From NCBI GenBank assembly GCA_052386455.1, contig JBQTKD010000003.1, forward strand, positions 3,425 to 67,424: DNA of 64,000 nucleotides. Reading direction: 5' to 3'. A program made the position numbers and the translations under genes. The DNA is from JBQTKD01 sp052386455. GTDB taxonomy: Bacteria > Actinomycetota > Actinomycetes > Sporichthyales > Sporichthyaceae. Below the pieces are notes generated by a model that saw only the letters and a list, made by a program, of their open reading frames with translations, had not been told where the DNA came from and did no database searches. Shown here one piece after another: positions 1-7,747 of the stretch (position 1 is its first letter; each line of letters starts with the position of its first letter).

Positions 1-513
1 CAGCAGAACGTCACCCCTACTCTCCGTCAACTGCACGTGCACCTCGTCCAGTCGGGCGGCGTCGAGACGGAAGAACTCGCGGTCGGCGAACTCCGCGTAG
101 GCCGGTCCGCGACGCAGCGCGAGCGCCGCCCGCAGGTGGCCTTCCGCCACGTCGTACTCGCCGTCCGCCGCGGCCTGCGCACCGAGCCGGGCGAGTTCGG
201 CTCGGTGTCCCACGTCGGTGGAGGCGCCGGCCAATGCGTAGCCGCCGGAGCGGAACTCGACGGTGCAGCCGCCCGCCAGGGCGCGCCGGGCACGCGAGAC
301 CACCGCCTGCAGTCGGCCCGCTTCGTCCCCTCCGTCGGAGGAGCCCCAGAGTTCTTCGACGAGAACGTCGGTGCGGACGAGCCGCCCCGGCTCGGCGGCG
401 AGCATGGCCAACAGCAGGCGCACTTTGTGCCCGGACACCGCGCGCACCACGCCGTCCACGGTCACGACGAGTTCGCCAAGCAGCCCGAAGACCGCTGCGC
501 CCTGCGCCGGCAT
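1..513 (-). CDS. SARP (BTAD) family transcriptional regulator, C-terminus beyond window
   Basis: The reverse-strand frame from the ATG at 513 stays open to the window edge, giving 171 residues of an incomplete protein. Residues about 8-90 form an OmpR-like winged helix (VFGLLGELVVTVDG start, then SGHKVRLLLAMLA and TDVLVEELWG). This is followed by the start of a BTAD helical domain (AELARLGAQAAADGEYDVAEGHL is split here only for reference; core LRAALALRRGPAYAEFAD). That order is diagnostic of AfsR/DnrI-type antibiotic regulators, which bind direct heptamer repeats at 11-bp pitch. Such repeats lie at 594-622, 4679-4707 and 12497-12525, so this gene is the natural candidate activator of those units. 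Whether AAA or TPR domains follow cannot be seen. Confidence 0.85.
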   Translation of the reverse strand, partial: MPAQGAAVFGLLGELVVTVDGVVRAVSGHKVRLLLAMLAAEPGRLVRTDVLVEELWGSSDGGDEAGRLQAVVSRARRALAGGCTVEFRSGGYALAGASTDVGHRAELARLGAQAAADGEYDVAEGHLRAALALRRGPAYAEFADREFFRLDAARLDEVHVQLTESRGDVLL

Positions 514-593
514 CCAACCTCCCGTGTCGCGGGAAGCGTAGGGCCCCCGTCAACGGCGCGCCGGTTTCGCGGCCGGGACGGCGCTGCGAGGTC

Positions 594-633
594 GCGTCAG
601 TGCCGCGTCAGCGGGACATCGGCGGTGTTCGCC
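594..633 (+). promoter_or_regulatory. SARP-type triple heptamer operator 1
   Basis: GCGTCAG (594-600), GCGTCAG (605-611) and ACATCGG (616-622) are separated by exactly 4 bases, so the pitch is 11 bp. A weaker fourth unit, GTTCGCC, is at 627-633. The first heptamer begins 51 bp before the ATG at 645, the same distance as in the copy before the amidohydrolase. The geometry is that known for SARP activators. No ribosome binding site lies between the repeats and the ATG, which suggests a leaderless or near-leaderless transcript. Confidence 0.7.
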
Positions 634-644
634 ACGCTGCACCC

Positions 645-851
645 ATGACCTCGATCACCGTTCTCGGATCCGTCCCCGCGTCGACGAGCGTGCGCGGATC
701 CACCCGCCGCCGCCGCTGGCTGGGCGGCCTCGCCTCCGCGCTCGGGCGCGCCCTGGTCCCGGCCGACCCCAACCTGGCGTGGACCCTCGGTCCGGACGGT
801 CTGCCGTGTCTGGCGCTCGTCGATCGCGACGATGCCACAGACCCGCGGTGA
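645..851 (+). CDS. Small protein with AWT-GPDG-P motif, paralogue 1 (68 aa)
   Basis: Not a family I recognise. The protein has a Ser/Thr/Arg-rich N-terminus (RGSTRRRRWLGG) and a C-terminal core PADPNLAWTLGPDGLPCLAL. A second protein at 12613-12795 has the matching core PTDSRIAWTIGPDGMPSALL, so the two are paralogues and real genes. The gene sits directly behind a SARP-type operator, apparently leaderless. Its TGA overlaps the GTG of the aminotransferase (GTGA at 848-851), so translation is probably coupled. It could be a precursor peptide, an enzyme partner or a small regulator; nothing in the sequence decides between them. Confidence 0.7.
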   Translation: MTSITVLGSVPASTSVRGSTRRRRWLGGLASALGRALVPADPNLAWTLGPDGLPCLALVDRDDATDPR

Positions 852-2059
852 ACGAACCTGCAGGCGGCCCCAACGCGCGGCTCCGAGCGGTTGCGGCGGC
901 GTGCGCGCCGTTCGTCGAGTTCTACCGCGGCCCGTTGTGGGCCCGGCGCCAGGCCAGTACCGATCCGTGCGACTTCGTGTTCGGCAACCCGCACGACATG
1001 GCCCTGCCGGGCATGGTGGACGCCTTGGCGGCCGTCACGGTGCCACGCGATCCCTCGTGGTTCGCCTACAAGTTCAGCGAGCCGGAACCCCGAGCGGCGG
1101 CGGCCGCTGCACTGCGCGGGCGCATCGGCGTGGACGTCGACCCCGAACACGTCCTGCTGACCAAGGGCGCGTCCGGCGCGTTGGCGGTCGTGCTCTCCGT
1201 GCTGCTGGAACCCGGCGACGAGGTCGTGTACGTGCTGCCGCCGTGGTTCTTCTACTCCGCGACGATCGTGGCCGCCGGCGGCGTCGGGGTGCCCGTGCAG
1301 TGCGACCCGGAGGACTTCGATCTCGACGTCGAGGCGATCGCCGCCGTGATCGGGCCGCGGACGAAAGCGGTGATCGTCAACACTCCGAACAACCCCACGG
1401 GACGGGTCTATCCGCCGGAGACGCTGCGCCGACTGGCGCAGGCGCTGGAGGAGGCCTCGGCGCGAATCGGGCACCGCGTGTACGCGATCTCCGACGAGCC
1501 CTACCACCGGATCCTGTTCCCCGGAACGACGTTCACGAGCCCGGCAGCCCACTACCCGCACGCGTTCGTGCTCTACAGCTACGCCAAGACGCTGCTCAAT
1601 CCCGGTCAGCGGCTCGGTTTCGTCGCGATGGCACCGGGCCTGGCAGGCGCGGACGCGTTGGGCGAGGCGATGTTCTTCGCCCAGCTCGCCTGCGGGCAGG
1701 GGTGGCCGGACGCGACCATGCAGCACGCGTTGGCGGCCCTGGAGGGCGAGTGCATCGACCTGGAGCAGATCCGCCGGCGCAAGGACGATCTGCTGGGTGC
1801 GCTGCGCCGTGCCGGCTACGAGGTACACGATCCGCAGGCGACGTTCTACCTGTTCCCGCGTTCGCCGATCGCCGACGACGTGAAGTTCGCCGAACTGCTC
1901 GCCGAGCGCGACGTGTTCGTGCTGCCGGGCGAGGTGCTCGCGATGCCGGGATACTTCCGGATCTCGCTGACCTCCAACGACGAGATGGTCGCCCGTTCGC
2001 TGGACCGCTTCGCCGACGCCTTCGCGGCGGTAGCGGACTACGAGGTGTGCAGGCGGTAG
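848..2059 (+). CDS. Class I/II PLP-dependent aminotransferase
   Basis: 403 aa, starting at the GTG that overlaps the stop of the small upstream protein. Fold-type I aminotransferase hallmarks are in order: NNPTG near residue 180, SDEPYH near 215-220 (the Asp that contacts the pyridine nitrogen) and YAKT near 245-248 carrying the PLP lysine. A C-terminal small domain with FRISLT follows. The family moves amino groups between amino acids and 2-oxo acids; the substrate cannot be read. Control by the SARP-type operator and coupling to a 68-aa protein suggest a role in a specialised pathway rather than central nitrogen metabolism. The last 22 bases overlap the convergent DUF4190 gene. Confidence 0.85.
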   Translation: MNEPAGGPNARLRAVAAACAPFVEFYRGPLWARRQASTDPCDFVFGNPHDMALPGMVDALAAVTVPRDPSWFAYKFSEPEPRAAAAAALRGRIGVDVDPEHVLLTKGASGALAVVLSVLLEPGDEVVYVLPPWFFYSATIVAAGGVGVPVQCDPEDFDLDVEAIAAVIGPRTKAVIVNTPNNPTGRVYPPETLRRLAQALEEASARIGHRVYAISDEPYHRILFPGTTFTSPAAHYPHAFVLYSYAKTLLNPGQRLGFVAMAPGLAGADALGEAMFFAQLACGQGWPDATMQHALAALEGECIDLEQIRRRKDDLLGALRRAGYEVHDPQATFYLFPRSPIADDVKFAELLAERDVFVLPGEVLAMPGYFRISLTSNDEMVARSLDRFADAFAAVADYEVCRR

Positions 2060-2457
2060 AGCTCGGCGGGAATCACGGTGTCCGTGCCGCCAGGGTTGCC
2101 GAGGCCGATGCCGAGCGCCGCCACGGCGATCAACGCGACCACCAGCACGGTCAGCGCAATGGAGATCCAGCTGCATATCACGCCGGCCCGGATCAGCCCA
2201 CGTCCGCCGAGGGTGCCGTTGGAGGCCGCGATCTCGCGCTTGGCGCCCGGCGCGAGGATCAGCGCGACGACGCCGGCGATGCCCCACGCGACGGTCAGCG
2301 AGGCGACGCCCAGCAGCAGCACCAGGATCGACTGCCCCGTGGTGCGCTGCACCGGCGGGTACCAGCCCGGCCAGTACGGCGGCGGGTAGGCGGGGCCGGC
2401 CGCGGGCTGCTCCCAGGCCGTCGCGGTCTGCGGTCCGGTGGGCGTCTGCTCGTTCAT
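2038..2457 (-). CDS. DUF4190-like small membrane protein
   Basis: 139 aa starting at ATG 2457. A Pro/Tyr-rich cytoplasmic N-terminus (PPPYWPGWYPP) precedes two transmembrane helices, one around residues 42-64 and one around 90-112. Between them lies the polar stretch APGAKREIAAS that is typical of DUF4190 proteins. Function in the family is unknown. Its promoter region (about 2490-2570) is nearly the same as those of the two secreted-protein/lipoprotein bicistrons, so it probably belongs to the same regulon. Convergent with, and overlapping, the aminotransferase gene. Confidence 0.75.
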   Translation of the reverse strand: MNEQTPTGPQTATAWEQPAAGPAYPPPYWPGWYPPVQRTTGQSILVLLLGVASLTVAWGIAGVVALILAPGAKREIAASNGTLGGRGLIRAGVICSWISIALTVLVVALIAVAALGIGLGNPGGTDTVIPAELYRLHTS

Positions 2458-2489
2458 CGTCGTGGTCCCGTCGCGTTGGTGATGCGTTC

Positions 2490-2571
2490 CCAAACCGGGT
2501 CGAATTGCCCGAATACGCACTTAGAGAGCCGAACGGACGATTCGGTTCCGCGAACGGACGATCTTTCCGCT
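2490..2571 (-). promoter_or_regulatory. Conserved promoter/leader element, copy A
   Basis: Read on the minus strand, this region holds AAAGATCGTCCGTTCG, GGAACCGAAT, GTCCGTTCGGC and CTCTAAG, then a C/G-rich leader (CGGGC...ACCCGG) and the DUF4190 start. It aligns over about 80 bases with 4555-4640 (minus) and 6850-6935 (plus). The ATCGTCCGTT unit occurs twice, 21 bp apart, about two helical turns, as expected for a dimeric regulator. Confidence 0.6.
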
Positions 2572-2624
2572 CCGCCATTCGGCCGATGTGCGAGCGCCAC
2601 CCGGCGACCACCGCAGGTGAGGGT

Positions 2625-3602
2625 TCAGCGGGCGGGAAGTGCGTCCCCGCGGACCCAGGTACCGAAATAGATGGCCAGGCCCGGAACGATGTGGACGTCC
2701 ACGGGGGTGTCCGGCTTGGCCGGGTCGAGCAGCACAAGAGCGGTGTCGGTCGGCGAGCCCTCCGGCGCCGAGCCAATGCGCTTGGCCAGCAGTCGGGTGC
2801 CGTCGGGGCTCCAGGCCACCGGCTGCACACCGGGCAACCGCTTGATCTTTCCGGTATCAAAATCGAGCAGGGCGGACCCGACAACCTTGTCCTCCCCGCG
2901 CTCGTCGGCCCCGACGAGCGTGTAGGCAAACCAATCTCGACCGAATTCGCCGCCGCCGGCGTCCGGACCCAGTTCGAACGACCGCAGCTTCTTTCCCGCC
3001 TTGCCGCGAATCACCACCTTGATGGGCCCGTCCTCGCTGGAGGTGGTGGTCAGCAGACGCCCGTTGTGCGTGGGCGTTAGACCGAACTCGGTCTTCTCCG
3101 TCCGAAACAACAGCGTCTTGGTCTGCTTGCGCAGGTCGTAGGCGAAGTAGCGATTCTCGTCCTTGCGGTCGACCTCGTCGGTATCGGTGTAGTACATGAC
3201 GCCGTTGACCACTGTCGGCTGGAAAGCGTGGGGGCGGTCCAGTCCCGGAACCGGCAGGAGGTCACCGGTCCCGCCCACCACCGCCAGCCGGTCGATGTTT
3301 GCGTCCCCGGCGGCCACGAGAACGTCTCGTCCATCGGCACCCAACGACGAGATGCGCTTGCCGGTGGTGATGCGGTCGATCGCAAAGGGCTGAAAGCGGA
3401 TTGCGTAGACGTCGCCGAACAGGTGGTTGTTCTCGGCACTGGCTACCACGTAGGCGTCGTAGCTCGCCAGATCGCGTGCCGCCGGGAGCGGCGGGGTCTG
3501 GGCCGCGGTTGCCGCGCCGGGACCGCCACCGCAGCCGGACAGCAGGCCGAGGGTCAGCGCGGTCGCAGCGGCGGCCAGCCGGCCAGCGAAACGAGTCGAC
3601 AT
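2625..3602 (-). CDS. Lipoprotein with WD40/TolB-like repeats, copy 1
   Basis: 325 aa. The signal peptide ends in the lipobox LLSGC, so Cys near residue 24 is the likely lipidation site on the outer membrane face. The mature part contains repeated beta-strand segments (DLASYDAYVV, VYAIRF, VAWSPDGTRLLA, LVLLDPAKP) typical of beta-propeller surface proteins. It follows the secreted-protein gene by 13 bp in one operon. A clear paralogue is at 7748-8710 in a matching operon of opposite orientation. No enzyme motif is visible; a binding or sensing role is inferred. Confidence 0.75.
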   Translation of the reverse strand: MSTRFAGRLAAAATALTLGLLSGCGGGPGAATAAQTPPLPAARDLASYDAYVVASAENNHLFGDVYAIRFQPFAIDRITTGKRISSLGADGRDVLVAAGDANIDRLAVVGGTGDLLPVPGLDRPHAFQPTVVNGVMYYTDTDEVDRKDENRYFAYDLRKQTKTLLFRTEKTEFGLTPTHNGRLLTTTSSEDGPIKVVIRGKAGKKLRSFELGPDAGGGEFGRDWFAYTLVGADERGEDKVVGSALLDFDTGKIKRLPGVQPVAWSPDGTRLLAKRIGSAPEGSPTDTALVLLDPAKPDTPVDVHIVPGLAIYFGTWVRGDALPAR

Positions 3603-3615
3603 GTTCGGCAGTCTG

Positions 3616-4533
3616 TCAGGAGGCCGAGCGGAAGGCGTGCAACTGGAAGCCGCCGACCTCGACGGTCTTGGCCTTCGCCGGGGTGAACTCGAACAGCGAA
3701 TGGGCAACCGCGCCGTGGAAGTCCTTGCTGCCGCTCCAGTTGCGGCACCCCATCCAGGCGCCGATGCAGGAGTCCTGCCACCATGCGTTGACCGCGTTGC
3801 GGGCGTAGACGTCGACGTCGGTCTTGAACGGGGTGGCGATCGAGCCGGTGAGCTTGTGCGTTGGGGTCTGCGAAATGCCGCCGGAGATCTCCATGGCCTT
3901 GACCGGCACGCTGAAGGCCAGGTCCATGGTGTAGTTCGCCGGGGTCTCCCCCTCCTTCCACTCCTGGCCGATCTTGTAGGTGGCATTCGGGTCGGCATAG
4001 GCGATGCCGACGCCGGCGCGGCGCAGCCGGCTGCCGCCCTCGGTGTCCGAGCCGCCGGCACCGCAGATCTCGAACTGGGTGGACTTGTAGGTTCCCGAAG
4101 CGCCCTTCATCCAGCGTGCGTTCTTCTGCCGATAGGCGTAGAACAGCGCCTGGGTCTTGCCCTTGTCGTCGGCCAGGAACGCCTCCGCCGGGGTGAACGC
4201 CGTGAAGTCCTTGTTGCCCTTGGTCTTGGGCAGGCACGAGTACTTGGCGAGCTTGCCGTTGCCGGTGCCGCTGCGCAGCGCGACGGTCCGCGGGGAGCCG
4301 ATCGAGCGGCCGAGGTCGTCGACGACCTGGGTGATCGCGGACAGGTTGACCAGCTTGCCGGCGTTCCCGTCCAGCACCAGCGATCCGGTGACGACGGTGT
4401 CGGTGAAGAGGCCGGAGAGGTCCAGGCTCTCCTTCTCGGTCTGCGCCGAGGCGGCGGGCGCGAGTGCGATCCCGGCCACCAGCGCGGCGGCGACGGCGGT
4501 GACGCGAGTCGAGATCCGGGCGAAGGTCGGCAT
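3616..4533 (-). CDS. Secreted protein of unknown function, copy 1
   Basis: 305 aa from ATG 4533, with AGGAG eight bases upstream. A Sec signal peptide (VAAALVAGIALAPAASA) ends before QTEKES. The mature protein has paired cysteines (SCLPK, FEICG, DSCIGAWMGCRN) that suggest disulphides. Its strongly conserved segments are YSCLPKTKGN, DVDVYARNAVNAWWQD and SKDFHGAVAH. All three are also in the protein at 6950-7735. First gene of a bicistron with the lipoprotein at 2625-3602, under promoter element B. I do not recognise the domain. Co-transcription suggests the two products work together at the cell surface. Confidence 0.75.
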   Translation of the reverse strand: MPTFARISTRVTAVAAALVAGIALAPAASAQTEKESLDLSGLFTDTVVTGSLVLDGNAGKLVNLSAITQVVDDLGRSIGSPRTVALRSGTGNGKLAKYSCLPKTKGNKDFTAFTPAEAFLADDKGKTQALFYAYRQKNARWMKGASGTYKSTQFEICGAGGSDTEGGSRLRRAGVGIAYADPNATYKIGQEWKEGETPANYTMDLAFSVPVKAMEISGGISQTPTHKLTGSIATPFKTDVDVYARNAVNAWWQDSCIGAWMGCRNWSGSKDFHGAVAHSLFEFTPAKAKTVEVGGFQLHAFRSAS

Positions 4534-4554
4534 GTGAACTGCTCCTGGTGATGT

Positions 4555-4640
4555 GTCCCGTACCGGGGCGAATCGCCCGGAATGGTGGCTTAGAGGACCA
4601 AACGGACGATTCGGTTCCACGAACGGACGATCTTCTTCTC
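4555..4640 (-). promoter_or_regulatory. Conserved promoter/leader element, copy B
   Basis: On the minus strand: AGATCGTCCGTTCGTGGAAC, then CGAATCGTCCGTTTGG and TCCTCTAAG, then the leader CCGGGCGATTCGCCCCGG, which can form a hairpin. It ends just upstream of the ATG at 4533. It is nearly identical to copies A and C, with compensating changes in the leader hairpin. Confidence 0.6.
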
Positions 4641-4678
4641 AACCGTTCGGCGGAGCGATCCACGGGGCCTGCGGTGCG

Positions 4679-4718
4679 GCGTCAGCGCCGCGTCAGTGCC
4701 ACATCGGCAGTTCGCGGC
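4679..4718 (+). promoter_or_regulatory. SARP-type triple heptamer operator 2
   Basis: GCGTCAG (4679-4685), GCGTCAG (4690-4696) and ACATCGG (4701-4707) lie at 11-bp pitch. The first unit starts 51 bp before the ATG of the amidohydrolase. Sequence and spacing match operator 1 almost base for base, while the genes downstream are unrelated. Confidence 0.7.
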
Positions 4719-4729
4719 ACAGTCGGCCC

Positions 4730-5995
4730 ATGACAAACGCACCGTTGCTGCTCACCGCCGACCGAGTGTGGGACGGCCTCGCCGCCGCACCGATCCAGTA
4801 CGGCTTCGTGCTGATCGAGGAAGGCACGATCCGCGCCGTCGGTGCCCGTACCGAACTGGGGGCGGTGCATCCGCAGTGGCAGACGATCGACCTGCCGGGG
4901 GCCACGCTGATGCCCGGCCTGATCGACGGACACGTCCACCTGACCTTCTCCGCCGCGAACGCCACGGTCGCGGAGTACGAACGCGAGGCCGCCGAAGGGC
5001 TGTGCACGCTGACGCTGCGCGCCGCGCGCAACCTCGCCCTCAGTGCCGCCTGCGGCGTGACGACCGTGCGCGACCTGGGCACGCTCAACGAGGTCGCCTT
5101 CGCCGCACGGGCGGCGGTGGCGGACGGGCGGATCGTCGGTCCGCGCGTCCTCACCAGTGGGGAGCCGATCACCGTGACCGGCGGGCACTGTCACTGGTTC
5201 AGTCACCAGTGCGACACCCCCGACGACGTTCGCGTCGCCGTGCGCCGGCAGGTGAGCGCGGGCGCGGACACGATCAAGATCTTCGCCAGCGGCGGGATGC
5301 TCACGCCGCGCACCAACCCGGCCGCGCCGCAGTTCGACGCTCCGGAGCTAGCGGCCTGCCTGCGCGAAGCGCGCCGCCTCGGCGTTCCGGTGGCGGCCCA
5401 CGCGCACTCGGCCGAGGCGATCGCCCTGGCGGTGGCCGCGGGCGTCGACACTCTCGAACACTGCAGCTTCGAGACTGCAGACGGCGGAGTGGCCTACGAC
5501 CCGGCGGTCGGCGAGGCGATGGCCGCGGCGGGTATTGCGTTCTGTCCGACGGAGGGCGACATCTCGCGCCTCGCCGACGATCCCGCGCTGAACGGGCTCC
5601 CCATGGTGCAGGGCCTGTTGCGACGCCTGCCCTACGTCCGGGCTGCGAAGCGACGCCTGCTGGCGGCCGGCGCGCCCATGCTGTCGGGCACCGACGCCGG
5701 GGTGCCGAGCCGTCCGTTCGGGGAGTACCCGCGCGACCTCGCCGCGCTCGTGGGCGAAGAAGGCCTCGGTCTGACTGCCCGTCAGGTGCTCCTGTCGGCG
5801 ACCTCCGGCGCCGCCGAGATCCTGCGGTTGCCCGACACGGGCGTGCTTGCGCCCGGCCGGCGTGCCGACCTGCTCGCCGTCGACGGCGACCCACTGCGCG
5901 ACATCGGCGACCTGCGCCGCACCCGTGCGGTGTGGGTCGCCGGGCGAGGAGTTCCGCGAATCCAGGTTCCGGAGCGAGAACTCGCGGCGAGTTGA
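4730..5995 (+). CDS. Amidohydrolase, imidazolonepropionase-like family
   Basis: 421 aa. The metal-dependent amidohydrolase plan is present: N-terminal beta-strand domain, MPGLIDGHVHL (the HxH metal ligands), a GADTIKIFASGG segment with the bridging-lysine position, VAAHAHS and LEHCSF histidines, and SGTDAG with the catalytic Asp. The C-terminal LAPGRRADLLAVDGDP motif closes the fold. Members hydrolyse C-N bonds in prolidase-like or cyclic amide substrates; the substrate here is unknown. The start at 4730 was chosen because it lies 51 bp after the first SARP heptamer, as for the small protein at 645, and no Shine-Dalgarno sequence is seen. Confidence 0.8.
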   Translation: MTNAPLLLTADRVWDGLAAAPIQYGFVLIEEGTIRAVGARTELGAVHPQWQTIDLPGATLMPGLIDGHVHLTFSAANATVAEYEREAAEGLCTLTLRAARNLALSAACGVTTVRDLGTLNEVAFAARAAVADGRIVGPRVLTSGEPITVTGGHCHWFSHQCDTPDDVRVAVRRQVSAGADTIKIFASGGMLTPRTNPAAPQFDAPELAACLREARRLGVPVAAHAHSAEAIALAVAAGVDTLEHCSFETADGGVAYDPAVGEAMAAAGIAFCPTEGDISRLADDPALNGLPMVQGLLRRLPYVRAAKRRLLAAGAPMLSGTDAGVPSRPFGEYPRDLAALVGEEGLGLTARQVLLSATSGAAEILRLPDTGVLAPGRRADLLAVDGDPLRDIGDLRRTRAVWVAGRGVPRIQVPERELAAS

Positions 5996-6035
5996 AAGCC
6001 GCCGCGTCCTGCCGGGTGGGTGAGCGTCGCGACCT

Positions 6036-6197
6036 CTACTCGATGCCCAGGTCGGGCACGGCATGGAACAGGAATGCGGCTCCAAGACCGACGATCACCA
6101 GAAGCAACCCCCCGAATACGACGGTTCCCCAGAACGGTCCGAGTCCTTCGTCGAGGATTCGGTTGAGGCGATCCACCGCGCGGCGCGGGCCGCTCAC
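6036..6197 (-). CDS. Small single-pass membrane protein (53 aa)
   Basis: A GTG start at 6197 overlaps the TGA of the upstream gene (GTGA), which selects it over upstream in-frame codons. Amphipathic N-terminus (RRAVDRLNRILDEGLG), then one transmembrane helix (FWGTVVFGGLLLVIVGLGAAFLF is the region, about residues 24-46). No family recognised. Its tight coupling to the DUF6973-like gene suggests that the two proteins act together. Confidence 0.6.
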   Translation of the reverse strand: MSGPRRAVDRLNRILDEGLGPFWGTVVFGGLLLVIVGLGAAFLFHAVPDLGIE

Positions 6198-6676
6198 GGA
6201 TATGACCGCTTCGGTTCGGCGAGAACGAGTTCGCCGTTGGCCGCTCGGCGGATCTTCGCGAAGAAGCCTTGCCCCCACAACCGCTCACCCTCCCGGTAGA
6301 GGAAGGCCATCAGCGTGGGCAGGCCCTCCGCGGCCGCGGCCGTCAAGGTCCGGCGATGATCGGCCGCCCACGCGAGGGCAATCGCATTGTTGATGCGATC
6401 GCGCTGAGAGTCCGGACCGACGTCGGCGCCTTCGTGGGCCTCGCCCATCGCGGCCGCCCCGTTGGGATTTACGACGACGGTGAGCGCCGACTGCCACATG
6501 AAATGCCGCAGCGCTTCGCGTTTGTTGCTTCGCAGTGGATCGGTCATGGCGAATGCCAGCCGCTTCGCCTCCGTCGCGTTGCCGCACGCGACGACATCGG
6601 CTGAGCGATGACACGCCTCGTAGACGGCGCGTTCGTTCCCGTCCGGGCTGCCCGCCACTGGTGCGGCACGAGTCAT
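6194..6676 (-). CDS. DUF6973-like protein (160 aa)
   Basis: The central block REALRHFMWQSALT, then GEAHEG, then a D-x-x-NNAIAL segment, resembles the RHA-WNA / DAHE / NNA pattern of DUF6973-type domains. Those are often found in secreted or toxin-associated proteins. No signal peptide is visible at the ATG start of 6676. The family assignment rests on motif pattern only. It is followed by the coupled membrane peptide at 6036-6197. The amidohydrolase gene converges on this pair from the left. Confidence 0.55.
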   Translation of the reverse strand: MTRAAPVAGSPDGNERAVYEACHRSADVVACGNATEAKRLAFAMTDPLRSNKREALRHFMWQSALTVVVNPNGAAAMGEAHEGADVGPDSQRDRINNAIALAWAADHRRTLTAAAAEGLPTLMAFLYREGERLWGQGFFAKIRRAANGELVLAEPKRSYP

Positions 6677-6849
6677 GGACGCAAGCTACGCGGACTGCGC
6701 GCAGCTGTCGATCCGTGGCAGGTCTGAGCTATCGCCGAACTCCGGACGCCTGCACCAAGCCCACCCTGACCGCCTGGTTCACCTGTCATCCCGAAGGCCG
6801 AGGTGCGGCGGCCGGCGCCGATGCGCGCAACTCGTCCGAACGGCCGAGA

Positions 6850-6935
6850 GAAAGATCGTCCGTTCGTGGAACCGAATGGTCCGTTCGGCCCTCCAAGTGC
6901 GTGTCCCGGCGATTGGCCCGGTTTGGGACCCGCCA
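6850..6935 (+). promoter_or_regulatory. Conserved promoter/leader element, copy C
   Basis: AAAGATCGTCCGTTCGTGG, ACCGAATGGTCCGTTCGG and CCTCCAAG precede a leader with GTCCCGGCGATTGGCCCGG. The element ends just before the AGGAG site of the gene at 6950. Same layout as copies A and B, here on the plus strand. Confidence 0.6.
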
Positions 6936-6949
6936 CAGGAGAAGCTGCA

Positions 6950-7735
6950 ATGGTCGCTCGGATCGCCGCCCGCCTCGCCGCCACCACCGTCGCCCGCCTG
7001 GTCGACCTGGACGCCGTCACCCAGACCGTCGACGCGCTTGGCAAGGCCATCGGGTCCCCGAGCACCGTCGCGCTGCGCACCAGCGCCGCCGGCGAAAATG
7101 TCGGCGAGTACTCGTGCCTGCCCAAGACCAAGGGCAACAGGGACTTCCACCAGTTCAAGCCCACCCAGATCTTCCGTGGCGACGACAAGGGCAAGGTCCA
7201 GGGCCTGTTCCACATCTACCGCCAGGACGGGGCGCGGACGGTCGGGCGAGGCTTCGGCAGTTACGAGTCGGTGCAGTTCGAGGTGTGCGGGGTGGGCGGG
7301 TCGGACCCCGACGGGCGGACCCGCACCCGCCGCGCCGGCATCGGGATCACCTTCGCCGACGCCGCCAACACCTACAAGATCGCCCAGGCGTGGAAGGAGG
7401 GCGAAACCCCGTCGAACTTCACCATGGACATGGCGTTCAAGGTCGCGCACAAGGGCGTGGAGATCGGCGGCGGGATCTCGCAGACCCCGACCAACAAGCT
7501 CCTCGGATCGATCGCCACTCCGTTCGCGGCCGATGTCGACGTCTACGCCCGCAACGCGGTGAACGCCTGGTGGCAGGACGGCTGCGTGAACTCCTGGAAG
7601 GGTTGCCAGTTCTTCAACGGCAGCAAGGATTTCCACGGCGCCGTCGCCCACGGGCTGTTCGAGTTCACCCCCGGCCAGGCGGGCGCAGCGGCCCGCCAGG
7701 GCTTCCTGGTCAGCACGTTCCGCTCGACGAACTGA
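6950..7735 (+). CDS. Paralogue of the secreted protein at 3616-4533, N-terminally shortened
   Basis: 261 aa from ATG 6950, with AGGAG at 6937-6941. From residue 15 on it aligns with the protein at 3616-4533 (VDLDAVTQTVDALGKAIGSP against VNLSAITQVVDDLGRSIGSP). The signal peptide core and about 45 following residues are missing. The remaining MVARIAARLAATT is too short to be a good Sec signal, so export is doubtful. The body keeps YSCLPKTKGN, DVDVYARNAVNAWWQD and SKDFHGAVAH. First gene of a bicistron with the lipoprotein 12 bp downstream. Confidence 0.75.
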   Translation: MVARIAARLAATTVARLVDLDAVTQTVDALGKAIGSPSTVALRTSAAGENVGEYSCLPKTKGNRDFHQFKPTQIFRGDDKGKVQGLFHIYRQDGARTVGRGFGSYESVQFEVCGVGGSDPDGRTRTRRAGIGITFADAANTYKIAQAWKEGETPSNFTMDMAFKVAHKGVEIGGGISQTPTNKLLGSIATPFAADVDVYARNAVNAWWQDGCVNSWKGCQFFNGSKDFHGAVAHGLFEFTPGQAGAAARQGFLVSTFRSTN

Positions 7736-7747
7736 GAGAGTGGCCCG

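Noticed and set aside
645..851. Lanthipeptide or lasso precursor peptide
   Set aside because: No leader/core pattern with Cys/Ser/Thr core, no lanthionine synthetase, cyclase or B1/B2 genes nearby; the conserved part is at the middle to C-terminus but not variable as cores are.
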